Shown in pieces: positions 1 to 5,949 of a stretch of DNA of 5,949 nt. The stretch comes from Candidatus Nanopelagicales bacterium (GTDB taxonomy: Bacteria > Actinomycetota > Actinomycetes > S36-B12). The stretch is from positions 1 to 5,949 of the forward strand of contig JAURQC010000035.1 in the NCBI GenBank assembly GCA_030836325.1, read 5' to 3'. The notes beneath the pieces were generated by a model. It was not told the DNA's origin and made no database searches. It saw only the letters and a list, made by a program, of their open reading frames with translations. The translations under genes and the position numbers were made by a program. Every line of letters starts with the position of its first letter. Positions within the stretch are counted from its first letter, which is position 1.

Positions 1-372
1 CTTGCATTTCTTGATCGTCTCCGGATCGCAGTAGGCCACGACGGTCGCCGTCGCACCCTGGACCTTCCGCGTCATCACGACCGCGCTGGTTGCGATGTCC
101 TGACACATCGGGTTGCCTTCGAAGATCGTGAATTGGCGACCACTGCCCTTTCCGTACATGGCAACAACGTTTTCTTCTGTTCCTTTCGGACACAGGTCAT
201 TGCCACCGATGTGCTGGGCTTTCAGGCCGGCGGTGTACGACGGCTCGTAGACGGTGTACGTGACACCCACCTGGAGGTTCTCGTAAGCATCGCTAGAACC
301 CATTGCTTGAGCGGGGACCGCTCCACCCACTGCAAATACAACTACGGCACCCAGCACCCACATACGCCTCAT
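1..372 (-). CDS. Secreted protein of unknown family, N-terminal part (C-terminus off the left edge)
   Basis: The frame stays open from the ATG at 372 to base 1, giving 124 codons with no stop in view, so the gene continues past the left edge. The N-terminus is a typical Sec signal peptide: MRRMW (two Arg), a hydrophobic core at residues 6-19 and a signal peptidase I-type site PAQA|M after residue 23. There is no lipobox Cys, so this is not a lipoprotein. The visible mature part has four Cys at 61, 90, 115 and 123, consistent with disulfides in an exported protein, and is rich in Thr, Val, Gly and Tyr. I chose ATG 372 because GGGAG lies 5 bases upstream; the in-frame ATG at 384 overlaps that ribosome site and would put four extra residues before the Arg pair. 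The gene lies 59 bases downstream of the glutamate dehydrogenase on the same strand. I do not recognise the family. Export is well supported; function is unknown. Confidence 0.8.
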   Translation of the reverse strand, partial: MRRMWVLGAVVVFAVGGAVPAQAMGSSDAYENLQVGVTYTVYEPSYTAGLKAQHIGGNDLCPKGTEENVVAMYGKGSGRQFTIFEGNPMCQDIATSAVVMTRKVQGATATVVAYCDPETIKKCK

Positions 373-377
373 GACAT

Positions 378-382
378 CTCCC
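378..382 (-). promoter_or_regulatory. Ribosome binding site of the secreted-protein gene
   Basis: GGGAG on the minus strand, with a 5-base spacer (ATGTC) to the ATG at 372. It decides between the two in-frame ATGs, since the upstream one at 384 overlaps it. A nearly identical GGGAG precedes the DUF2505 gene. Confidence 0.6.
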
Positions 383-398
383 ATCGTTGATCGACCGC

Positions 399-425
399 AC
401 AATAGTCTCGCAGCCTGCACCGCAA
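399..425 (-). promoter_or_regulatory. Weak candidate promoter for the secreted-protein gene
   Basis: On the minus strand, TTGCGG (425-420) is followed after 15 bases by TATTGT (404-399), which fits TAnnnT. A start near 392 would give a short leader of about 20 bases before ATG 372. The spacer is shorter than the usual 16-18 and the match is by eye only. If real, the gene can be transcribed independently of the dehydrogenase. The 59-base gap otherwise holds only a weak 4-bp inverted repeat just after the dehydrogenase stop (CCGC-ATT-GCGG) with no T-run, so I see no convincing terminator and read-through is equally possible. Confidence 0.25.
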
Positions 426-431
426 TGCGGG

Positions 432-3400
432 CTACGCAATGAGATTTCGAAGAACCCTGAGGGCCACGCTCAACGTCGCCAGATCTGGTTCTTCCACGGC
501 GTTGATCTCCTCGAGCGTTGCACGGGCTCGGGCAACACCCTCGGCATTCGCCTCTTCCCATGCGTGAATGCGATCACCGGGGCTCTGGGCGGAATCGGTG
601 TCGTTGATGATGCTGACGGTCAGGGCAGCAATCGCTTGGTAAAGATCGCTGCGCAGCGCCTGGCGGGCAAGCGCCGTCCACCGATCTCCTCGAGGAAGCG
701 CCGTGATGCTCAGCAGGGTGCGATCCATGTCGTAACGATCCGAGAGCGTGAAGTACAGCGGAATGACTGTCTCGGACAACTCGTTGGTCTTCGCGCAGAT
801 GTCGGTGATGTCCAGCAAGAGGAAAACATCGAGGCTGCTGGCAGCCTGGCGCGCGAGATCCTCAGGCGCCCCGGCATCCATGAATCGTTTGGTGAGTCTC
901 TCGTATCGTGCAGCCTCGTTGCCCTGCAGCATGGATGAGACACCGTGTGCGTGCTTCGAGATGACAGGGTGGAAGTACGCGACCTGCTCGGCAATGACGA
1001 TGTCGCCGGTGCGTGTTTGCAGAAACCATCTCGTCGCCCGATCGAGCAGACGCCTGGTCTCAAGTTGCAAAGCACTCTGGGCGGTCGTGGAGACAAGATT
1101 GTCGAGCCGGTTTACCCAGTCCCACATTTCATCGATCGAAAAGACTTCCATCGCAGCGAGGGCTGCACGCACTACTTGCTCAGCGCTTGCCCCGGTTTCT
1201 TCGACTGCGCGGAAGACGAACGTGATACCACCAACGTTCAGCAGTCGATTGGTGACGACCGTGTTGATGATCTGACTGCGCAGCGGGTGATCGGTGATCC
1301 CTTCGCGGTAGTCGCTTCGCATCGTCGGTGGGAAGTAGTCCACGAGAGTTCGCTCAAACCAGGAATCGTCGCTGAGCCCGCACTCGTTTAGATCCGCCAG
1401 CAGGGCGATCTTTGCGTAGGCCAGTAGGACCGCTAGTTCCGGTGACGTCATCGCCTCCCCCGCTGCTCTCCTCGTTGCGAATTCCTCATCGTCGGGAAGG
1501 AACTCCAGCGCTCGATCCAACAAGCCCTGATGCTCGAGGTATCGGATCATTCTCTGGTGGACGCTGATCAGCGCCGGCGCTCCGCGGCGCGCGTTGCCGA
1601 GGACCACGTTCTGGTCGTAGTTGTCCTGCAGCACCGCTGTTGAGACTTCCAGCGTCATGTCCTTGAGCAATGAGGCCCGCGCATCAGGATTCAGGGTGCC
1701 GTCCCCGATTGCGGACTCCAGTGCGATCTTGATGTTGACCTCGTGGTCGGAGGTGTCCACACCGGCAGAGTTATCGATGGCGTCGGTATTGAGTTTTACG
1801 CCATGACGAGCGGCCTCAATTCGGCCGAGCTGCGTGAGCCCGAGATTCCCGCCCTCCCCCACGACTTTGATGCGTAATTGGTTGCCGTTTATGCGTAGGG
1901 CATCGTTCGCCTTGTCACCAACCTCAAGGTTGGTCTCGTTCTGGGCTTTCACATACGTGCCGATTCCCCCGTTCCACAGCAGATCGGCGGGGGCCTGCAG
2001 GATCGCGTGCACAAGTTCGGCTGGGGTGAGCGTGGTGAGCGTCTCGGGAATGTTGAGAGCGTCCTTCATCTCGGCGGAAATCGGGATCGACTTCAGAGCC
2101 CGGTTGAACACGCCGCCACCAGCAGAGATGAGTTCGGTGTTGTAGTCGGCCCACGACGAGCGAGATTCATTAAACAGGCGTTGGCGTTCGGCGAACGATG
2201 TCTTAGCATCAGGATTCGGATCGACAAACACGTGTCGGTGATCGAATGCCGCGATGAGTCTGATGTGTTGACTCAGGAGCATGCCGTTGCCGAAGACATC
2301 CCCGCTCATGTCCCCGATGCCGATCACGGTGAAGTCCTGGGCTTGGGTATCGATGTCGAGTTCACGGAAGTGCCGCTTGACCGATTCCCATGCGCCCTTG
2401 GCTGTAATGCCCATCGCCTTGTGGTCGTAGCCGACCGAACCTCCGGAAGCGAACGCGTCCCCGAGCCAGAAGTGGTGCTCGGCGGCGATCTCATTGGCAA
2501 GGTCGGAAAACGATGCTGTGCCCTTGTCCGCCGCTACCACCAGGTACGGATCGTCGCCGTCGTGGCGAACAACCTTCTCCGGAGGAACGATCTGGCCACC
2601 CACGCGGTTATCCGTGATCTCCAGCATCGACGAAATGAACTCGCGATACGCCGCTCGACCTTCTTTGATCCAACCCTCGCGATCGATCGTAGGATCCGGC
2701 AGCTTCTTGGGGTAGAAGCCACCCTTGGCACCGACCGGCACGATCACGGCGTTCTTGACCTCCTGCGCCTTGACCAGACCCAAGATCTCAGTGCGGAAGT
2801 CCTCGCGCCGATCGCTCCAACGCAGGCCGCCGCGGGCAACAGGACCGAAGCGCAGGTGCACACCCTCCACACGCGGTGAGTAGGCCCAGATCTCAAACTT
2901 CGGTTTGGGCAGCGGAAGATCTGGAATGCTGTCTGGCTCCAACTTGAAGGAAACCGAGCAACGCTCATCGCCTGTGAGCGAAATAGTGAAGAAGTTCGTG
3001 CGAACCGTGGCCAGGATGAGAGCCAGGAACTGCCGCAGAATGCGATCGGCATCCAGGCTCATCACCGAATCCAGGGCCTGCTCAATGCGCTCAACGAGAC
3101 GCACTTGCGTCTGCTCCCGGTCAGTGGGGAATTGCGGGTCGAACCGAGCTTGGAACAGCTCAACGAGCATCCTCGAAATATGCGCGTTGTCGAGAACCGC
3201 CTGTTCTAGGTAGCCCTGTCCGAAAGTGATCCCGATCTGACGCAAGTAGCGGGCGTAGGCGCGAAGGATCATGGCCTCTCGCCAGTCCATTCCAGCGAGG
3301 ACGACGAGTGCGTTGAACGAGTCGACTTCGCAGCGACCGTCCCAGCAAGCTCGGAACGCTTCGCTGAATCGCACGAACAAGGTCTCGTAGTTCTTCAGCG

Positions 3401-5240
3401 CCCCTTCGGGAAGGGTGACTCCGAAGTCCAGGATGCGCGCGGATGGACGGTCGACTCGTTCGATCTCGTACGGATGCTCATCGATCACGTCGACGCCGAG
3501 CCGCTGCAAGATGGGTAACACCTGCGTCAGCGGCATCGCCTGACCGACCCGCATCATGATGAAACGCATGTCCCGGGTGTCACTGACAAGCGGTGCATAA
3601 AGGCGCAATGAGAGTTCGGCCGGCTCCAGCCTTTCGATGATCAACGTGTCATCCACGCCGGTCGTGGGATCGAAGTCCTCTTTGTAGGACTCGGGAAATG
3701 CGTCGTTGTAGATCTTGAGCAACGCAGGAGCCTCCGACTCCCCCACGCGATCGACCAAGATCCGGTCGTATTCATCCCGCCACGAACGGGTGGCAGCCGC
3801 GACGCGGTCTTGGAGGTCCTCCTCATCGAATGCTGGGATTCCCTGCCCCACGGGAACGTGCACCACATAGTGCAACCGCGCCAGGACGGATTCGCTTACG
3901 CGAGTGGTGAACTCGGTCGACGTTCCGCCGAACGCTTCCATCAGGATCGACTCAATCTTCAGCCGAACGCCGGTTGTGTAGCGATCGCGCGGCAAATAGA
4001 CCAGACACGAAAGGAAGCGGCCGTAGTCATCAGGGCGGATGTAAAGCCGCGTCTGCCTGCGCTCTTGCAGATGCATCACCGACTCGGCGAAGAGCGTCAG
4101 CAGGTGCGGATGAATCTGGAAGAGCTCATCACGCGGATAGGTCTCCATGAACTGCAGTAGATCCTTGGCGCTGTGCGAGCCGGGAACAAAGTCCAGCTCA
4201 CGCATGACGTAGTCGAGCTTGCCCCGGAGCACTGGAATGTCGGCGACGCTGTGGTTGTAAGCGGACGCGGCATAGAGCCCGAGGAACCGGCGCTCACCCG
4301 TGACGTTGCCGGCGGAATTGAATGTCTTGATGCCGATGTAGTCCATGTACACAGCGCGGTGGACGGTCGACCGCGAGTTGGCCTTACTCATCACCAGCAC
4401 ATGCGACTCGCGGGCTTTGGTGCGCACGGCTGTGGGGAGAATGGCGAAGCTCAAAGACACAGCGTCATCGTCGTTTGCATCCTGTCTCAGAATGCCCAGC
4501 CCACTTTCGGGCACCGGGCGCAGGGCATCTTCACCTTCCACAGTGATGAGGTCGTACTCGCGATAGCCAAGGAACGTCAGGTTGTTATCCGCCAGCCACT
4601 CCAGCAAGGCGCGTGCCTCGTGCACTTCACGTAAATCAACGCCTTGCGGTGGATTCCTCACAAGCTCTTGCGCGATGTGTTCTGCCTGATCACGCATCGC
4701 TTGCCAGTCAGTGACGGCTTTGCGGACATCAGAGAGCACTCGTCTGGTCGAAGCAACGATCGGGTCCAGATCGTCAGAGACAAAGTCCCGCTCTACTTCG
4801 ATGCGCATCCAGGACTCGCGGATGGCATCAACGGGTGCTTCATCGACGTCCACATCAAGGATCTCGAGCAGATTGCCGTCGGAGTCACGACGCACCGCCA
4901 ACTGCGGGTGGACGATCAAGTGGACGTTTCGGCCGCCGTGCACGAGATTGGCGGTCACCGAGTCGACAAGAAAAGCCATATCATCGGTTACGACCTCAAT
5001 CACCGAGTAGCTCACTCCTTGGATCGGCGGGGTCCATGACCGAACGAGGGCAGTGTTGGCCGGTCGGTGCTGCGCCCACTCGCGCATCGCGAGGATGTCG
5101 TTGACCATCGTGATGACGTCGTGACCGGACATCTCCTCATCGGAGAGATAGCGGTAGAAGCGAGCCGCAAAAATTCGGTCATATTGGTCAGCAAATTCCT
5201 GGAGGTGGTGACGCCACGACGGTGGCTCGATGTCAGTCAC
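432..5240 (-). CDS. gdh: NAD-dependent glutamate dehydrogenase, large (about 180 kDa) class
   Basis: Cytoplasmic enzyme oxidising L-glutamate with NAD+ to 2-oxoglutarate and ammonium (EC 1.4.1.2), feeding amino-acid carbon into the TCA cycle. At 1602 residues it is the usual length for this class (the Mycobacterium tuberculosis enzyme is about 1620) and looks intact. The N-terminal 700 or so residues form the regulatory region, with ACT-like segments roughly at 70-160, 395-480 and 545-620. The catalytic domain (Bac_GDH type) spans about 720-1260: RGGLRWSDR 803-811; KNAVIVPVGAKGG 829-841, whose Lys829 and Lys839 match by eye the two active-site lysines of small GDHs; VAADKGTASFSD 902-913 with the likely catalytic Asp905; the Rossmann NAD loop GIGDMSGDVFGNG 974-986; EGGNLGLT 1129-1136; and DNSAGVDTSDHEVN 1156-1169. 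A helical C-terminal domain follows to 1602. The start is GTG with AAGGGG 8 bases upstream; the next in-frame ATG is at residue 37, inside a conserved-looking region. In mycobacteria this enzyme is inhibited by the FHA protein GarA (family knowledge); no such gene is visible here. Confidence 0.97.
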   Translation of the reverse strand: MTDIEPPSWRHHLQEFADQYDRIFAARFYRYLSDEEMSGHDVITMVNDILAMREWAQHRPANTALVRSWTPPIQGVSYSVIEVVTDDMAFLVDSVTANLVHGGRNVHLIVHPQLAVRRDSDGNLLEILDVDVDEAPVDAIRESWMRIEVERDFVSDDLDPIVASTRRVLSDVRKAVTDWQAMRDQAEHIAQELVRNPPQGVDLREVHEARALLEWLADNNLTFLGYREYDLITVEGEDALRPVPESGLGILRQDANDDDAVSLSFAILPTAVRTKARESHVLVMSKANSRSTVHRAVYMDYIGIKTFNSAGNVTGERRFLGLYAASAYNHSVADIPVLRGKLDYVMRELDFVPGSHSAKDLLQFMETYPRDELFQIHPHLLTLFAESVMHLQERRQTRLYIRPDDYGRFLSCLVYLPRDRYTTGVRLKIESILMEAFGGTSTEFTTRVSESVLARLHYVVHVPVGQGIPAFDEEDLQDRVAAATRSWRDEYDRILVDRVGESEAPALLKIYNDAFPESYKEDFDPTTGVDDTLIIERLEPAELSLRLYAPLVSDTRDMRFIMMRVGQAMPLTQVLPILQRLGVDVIDEHPYEIERVDRPSARILDFGVTLPEGALKNYETLFVRFSEAFRACWDGRCEVDSFNALVVLAGMDWREAMILRAYARYLRQIGITFGQGYLEQAVLDNAHISRMLVELFQARFDPQFPTDREQTQVRLVERIEQALDSVMSLDADRILRQFLALILATVRTNFFTISLTGDERCSVSFKLEPDSIPDLPLPKPKFEIWAYSPRVEGVHLRFGPVARGGLRWSDRREDFRTEILGLVKAQEVKNAVIVPVGAKGGFYPKKLPDPTIDREGWIKEGRAAYREFISSMLEITDNRVGGQIVPPEKVVRHDGDDPYLVVAADKGTASFSDLANEIAAEHHFWLGDAFASGGSVGYDHKAMGITAKGAWESVKRHFRELDIDTQAQDFTVIGIGDMSGDVFGNGMLLSQHIRLIAAFDHRHVFVDPNPDAKTSFAERQRLFNESRSSWADYNTELISAGGGVFNRALKSIPISAEMKDALNIPETLTTLTPAELVHAILQAPADLLWNGGIGTYVKAQNETNLEVGDKANDALRINGNQLRIKVVGEGGNLGLTQLGRIEAARHGVKLNTDAIDNSAGVDTSDHEVNIKIALESAIGDGTLNPDARASLLKDMTLEVSTAVLQDNYDQNVVLGNARRGAPALISVHQRMIRYLEHQGLLDRALEFLPDDEEFATRRAAGEAMTSPELAVLLAYAKIALLADLNECGLSDDSWFERTLVDYFPPTMRSDYREGITDHPLRSQIINTVVTNRLLNVGGITFVFRAVEETGASAEQVVRAALAAMEVFSIDEMWDWVNRLDNLVSTTAQSALQLETRRLLDRATRWFLQTRTGDIVIAEQVAYFHPVISKHAHGVSSMLQGNEAARYERLTKRFMDAGAPEDLARQAASSLDVFLLLDITDICAKTNELSETVIPLYFTLSDRYDMDRTLLSITALPRGDRWTALARQALRSDLYQAIAALTVSIINDTDSAQSPGDRIHAWEEANAEGVARARATLEEINAVEEPDLATLSVALRVLRNLIA

Positions 5241-5248
5241 GACTATCG

Positions 5249-5254
5249 CCCCTT
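5249..5254 (-). promoter_or_regulatory. Ribosome binding site supporting the GTG start of gdh
   Basis: AAGGGG on the minus strand, 8 bases before the GTG at 5240-5238. It supports this non-ATG start, because no ATG lies nearby in frame until residue 37 of the protein. Confidence 0.5.
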
Positions 5255-5286
5255 GTCACCTTTGGCATTGCAGCATTCGCTATCGC

Positions 5287-5295
5287 CTACGGTAG
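5287..5295. promoter_or_regulatory. Candidate bidirectional -10 element between gdh and the DUF2505 gene
   Basis: CTACGGTAG is an inverted repeat around base 5291 (CTAC/GTAG arms, central G). The plus strand reads TACGGT (5288-5293) and the minus strand TACCGT (5294-5289), both fitting TAnnnT. The centre coincides with the midpoint of the 100-base divergent gap, so predicted leaders would be about 41 bases on each side. I find no good -35 at 16-18 bases on either strand: on the plus strand TTGGCA (5262-5267) is 20 bases away and TTGCAG (5268-5273) only 14. Actinobacterial promoters often have poor -35 elements, so this is possible but unproven. Confidence 0.3.
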
Positions 5296-5331
5296 ACCTC
5301 TTGGAACGCTGGACGATAGAAATCTTCAGTT

Positions 5332-5336
5332 GGGAG
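5332..5336 (+). promoter_or_regulatory. Ribosome binding site of the DUF2505 gene
   Basis: GGGAG with a 4-base spacer (CGTC) to ATG 5341. It is slightly close but resembles the site used by the secreted-protein gene (GGGAG, 5-base spacer), which supports this start. Confidence 0.6.
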
Positions 5337-5340
5337 CGTC

Positions 5341-5841
5341 ATGGGCAAGGAATTCACCTACCGCCAGTCCTTCGATTCCGATCCCGTGACTGTTTTCAGG
5401 ATGCTGACCGATCCCGAATACGTTCAGATCAAATGCGCAGCGACCGGCTCGATGGAGACGACCGTCAACATCAATGAAGCACCGGATGGGTCGACCACCA
5501 TCACATCAACGCGCGTTCTGCCGGCCGACGTCCCTGCACCTGCGAAGAAGTTCGTCGGGGAGACGATCTCAGCGACCGAGACGCAGGTCTGGTCTGCCGC
5601 TGGCGCCGATGGATCACGAACGGGCGATGTGAGGGTGGAGTTCAGCGGACCATTGGCGTTTAGCGGCTCACTGGAGCTCTCCCCCGACAGCAGTGGCTCG
5701 AAGGTCGTAACGGCCGGGACGTTCAAGGCGTCGGTGCCGTTCGTGGGCGGGACGATCGAATCCGTGGCGGCGGAGCAGACCGAAAAGTACTTGCGGGCTG
5801 AGGAGCGGGTGGCGGCGGAGTGGCAGCGCGACTGCGATTAG
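5341..5841 (+). CDS. DUF2505 domain protein (START/SRPBCC-like fold), function unknown
   Basis: Complete 166-residue protein with no signal peptide or membrane segment, so probably cytoplasmic. The layout fits DUF2505, an actinobacterial family with the helix-grip fold of the Bet v 1/START group: a first strand FTYRQSFD (5-12), a helix DPVTVFRMLTDPEYVQ (14-29), alternating strands to about 130, the motif VPFVGGTIES (132-141), then a long C-terminal helix to about 165 (VAAEQTEKYLRAEERVAAEWQ). Such folds enclose a cavity that often binds a hydrophobic ligand, but no ligand or reaction is known to me for this family and no catalytic residues stand out. It is divergent from gdh across 100 bases, so shared control is possible. 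The last four codons (Arg-Asp-Cys-Asp) and the TAG stop are the start of a 31-base tandem repeat, so the extreme C-terminus may be repeat-derived rather than ancestral. The family call is from recognition of the pattern, not a profile search. Confidence 0.85.
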   Translation: MGKEFTYRQSFDSDPVTVFRMLTDPEYVQIKCAATGSMETTVNINEAPDGSTTITSTRVLPADVPAPAKKFVGETISATETQVWSAAGADGSRTGDVRVEFSGPLAFSGSLELSPDSSGSKVVTAGTFKASVPFVGGTIESVAAEQTEKYLRAEERVAAEWQRDCD

Positions 5842-5949
5842 CAGGAGCAAGGGGGCCCGCGACTGCGATTAGCAGGAGCAAGGGGGCCCGCGACTGCGAT
5901 TAGCAGGAGCAAGGGGGCCCGCGACTGCGATTAGCAGGAGCAAGGGGGC
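5827..5949. repeat. Perfect 31-base tandem repeat, four copies, overlapping the DUF2505 stop codon
   Basis: Copies lie at 5827-5857, 5858-5888, 5889-5919 and 5920-5949 (the last lacks its final base at the window edge), with no mismatch and no spacer, so this is not a CRISPR array. Each unit begins CGCGACTGCGATTAG and ends GGAGCAAGGGGGCC. The left boundary is sharp: bases 5825-5826 do not continue the pattern. Copy 1 starts on a codon boundary and supplies the last four codons and stop of the DUF2505 gene. Each unit contains a small inverted repeat CTGC-GATTA-GCAG, and each junction contains GGGCCC. Nothing else, and no further gene start, is visible after 5841. It may be a true variable-number repeat or an assembly-edge effect. 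Confidence 0.95.

Larger units (their letters stand above)
5243..5319. repeat. Short repeated CTATCG(CC) motif in the divergent intergenic region
   Basis: CTATCGCC occurs at 5243-5250 and again at 5280-5287, 37 bases apart. The inverted core CGATAG lies at 5314-5319. The first copy sits between the gdh ribosome site and start, the second abuts the promoter palindrome, and the third lies upstream of the DUF2505 ribosome site. This could be an operator set, but an 8-base repeat within 100 bases can arise by chance at a few percent, so the regulatory reading is weak. Confidence 0.2.

Noticed and set aside
133..390. 85-codon plus-strand frame at the left edge
   Set aside because: Antisense to the secreted-protein gene, which has a signal peptide, a ribosome site and a frame open to the edge. 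The plus-strand translation has no comparable support.
373..431. Rho-independent terminator after gdh
   Set aside because: Only a 4-bp stem (CCGC-ATT-GCGG) with no following T-run; too weak to call.
387..938. 183-codon plus-strand frame over the 3' end of gdh
   Set aside because: Antisense to an intact, full-length dehydrogenase C-terminus and without recognisable motifs; treated as a shadow frame.
2007..2879. 290-codon open frame on the plus strand inside gdh
   Set aside because: It is fully antisense to the conserved catalytic domain of the dehydrogenase. Its translation has no recognisable domain and reads as an Arg/Val/Asp-rich mirror of GDH codons. Long antisense frames are common in GC-rich coding DNA.
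829..4000. An internal separate short GDH gene
   Set aside because: The catalytic motifs are continuous in frame with the N-terminal regulatory region and I saw no internal start with a convincing ribosome site.
432..5240. Gene fusion or frameshift in the very large ORF
   Set aside because: 1602 residues is the normal size for the 180 kDa GDH class, and the regulatory, catalytic and C-terminal parts follow in the expected order without interruption.
5424..5726. 100-codon minus-strand frame inside the DUF2505 gene
   Set aside because: Antisense to a gene with clear family features; no independent evidence.
5827..5949. CRISPR array
   Set aside because: The 31-base units abut directly with no unique spacers, so this is a plain tandem repeat.

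Overview
This window looks like chromosomal DNA from an actinobacterium of moderately high GC (about 50-62% in the lines I counted by hand). The evidence is a very large NAD-dependent glutamate dehydrogenase of the roughly 180 kDa class next to a DUF2505 protein, a family known mainly from Actinobacteria. I cannot name a genus. I see no mobile element, CRISPR array, tRNA or rRNA, and no sign of a defence or biosynthetic cluster.

Layout, left to right. (1) 1-372, minus strand: the N-terminal 124 codons of a small secreted protein of unknown family with a clear signal peptide; its C-terminus lies beyond the left edge. (2) 373-431: a 59-base gap with a weak candidate promoter for that gene. (3) 432-5240, minus strand: an intact 1602-residue NAD-glutamate dehydrogenase that fills about 80% of the window. 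It starts with GTG and ends with TAG. (4) 5241-5340: a 100-base divergent intergenic region. At its exact centre is a 9-base near-palindrome that offers a -10-like hexamer on both strands. (5) 5341-5841, plus strand: a complete 166-residue DUF2505 (START/SRPBCC-like fold) protein. (6) 5827-5949: four head-to-tail copies of a perfect 31-base unit. The first copy starts exactly on a codon boundary of the DUF2505 gene and contains its last four codons and stop. The window ends one base short of completing the fourth copy.

How the parts work together: the dehydrogenase links amino-acid catabolism to the TCA cycle (glutamate to 2-oxoglutarate plus ammonium). The DUF2505 gene is divergent from it and could share a control region, but nothing in its sequence points to a role in nitrogen metabolism. 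The secreted protein lies downstream of the dehydrogenase on the same strand and may be read from the same transcript or from its own promoter. Most of the window is ordinary. The features that stand out are the 31-base tandem repeat fused to a gene's 3' end and the symmetric divergent promoter candidate.
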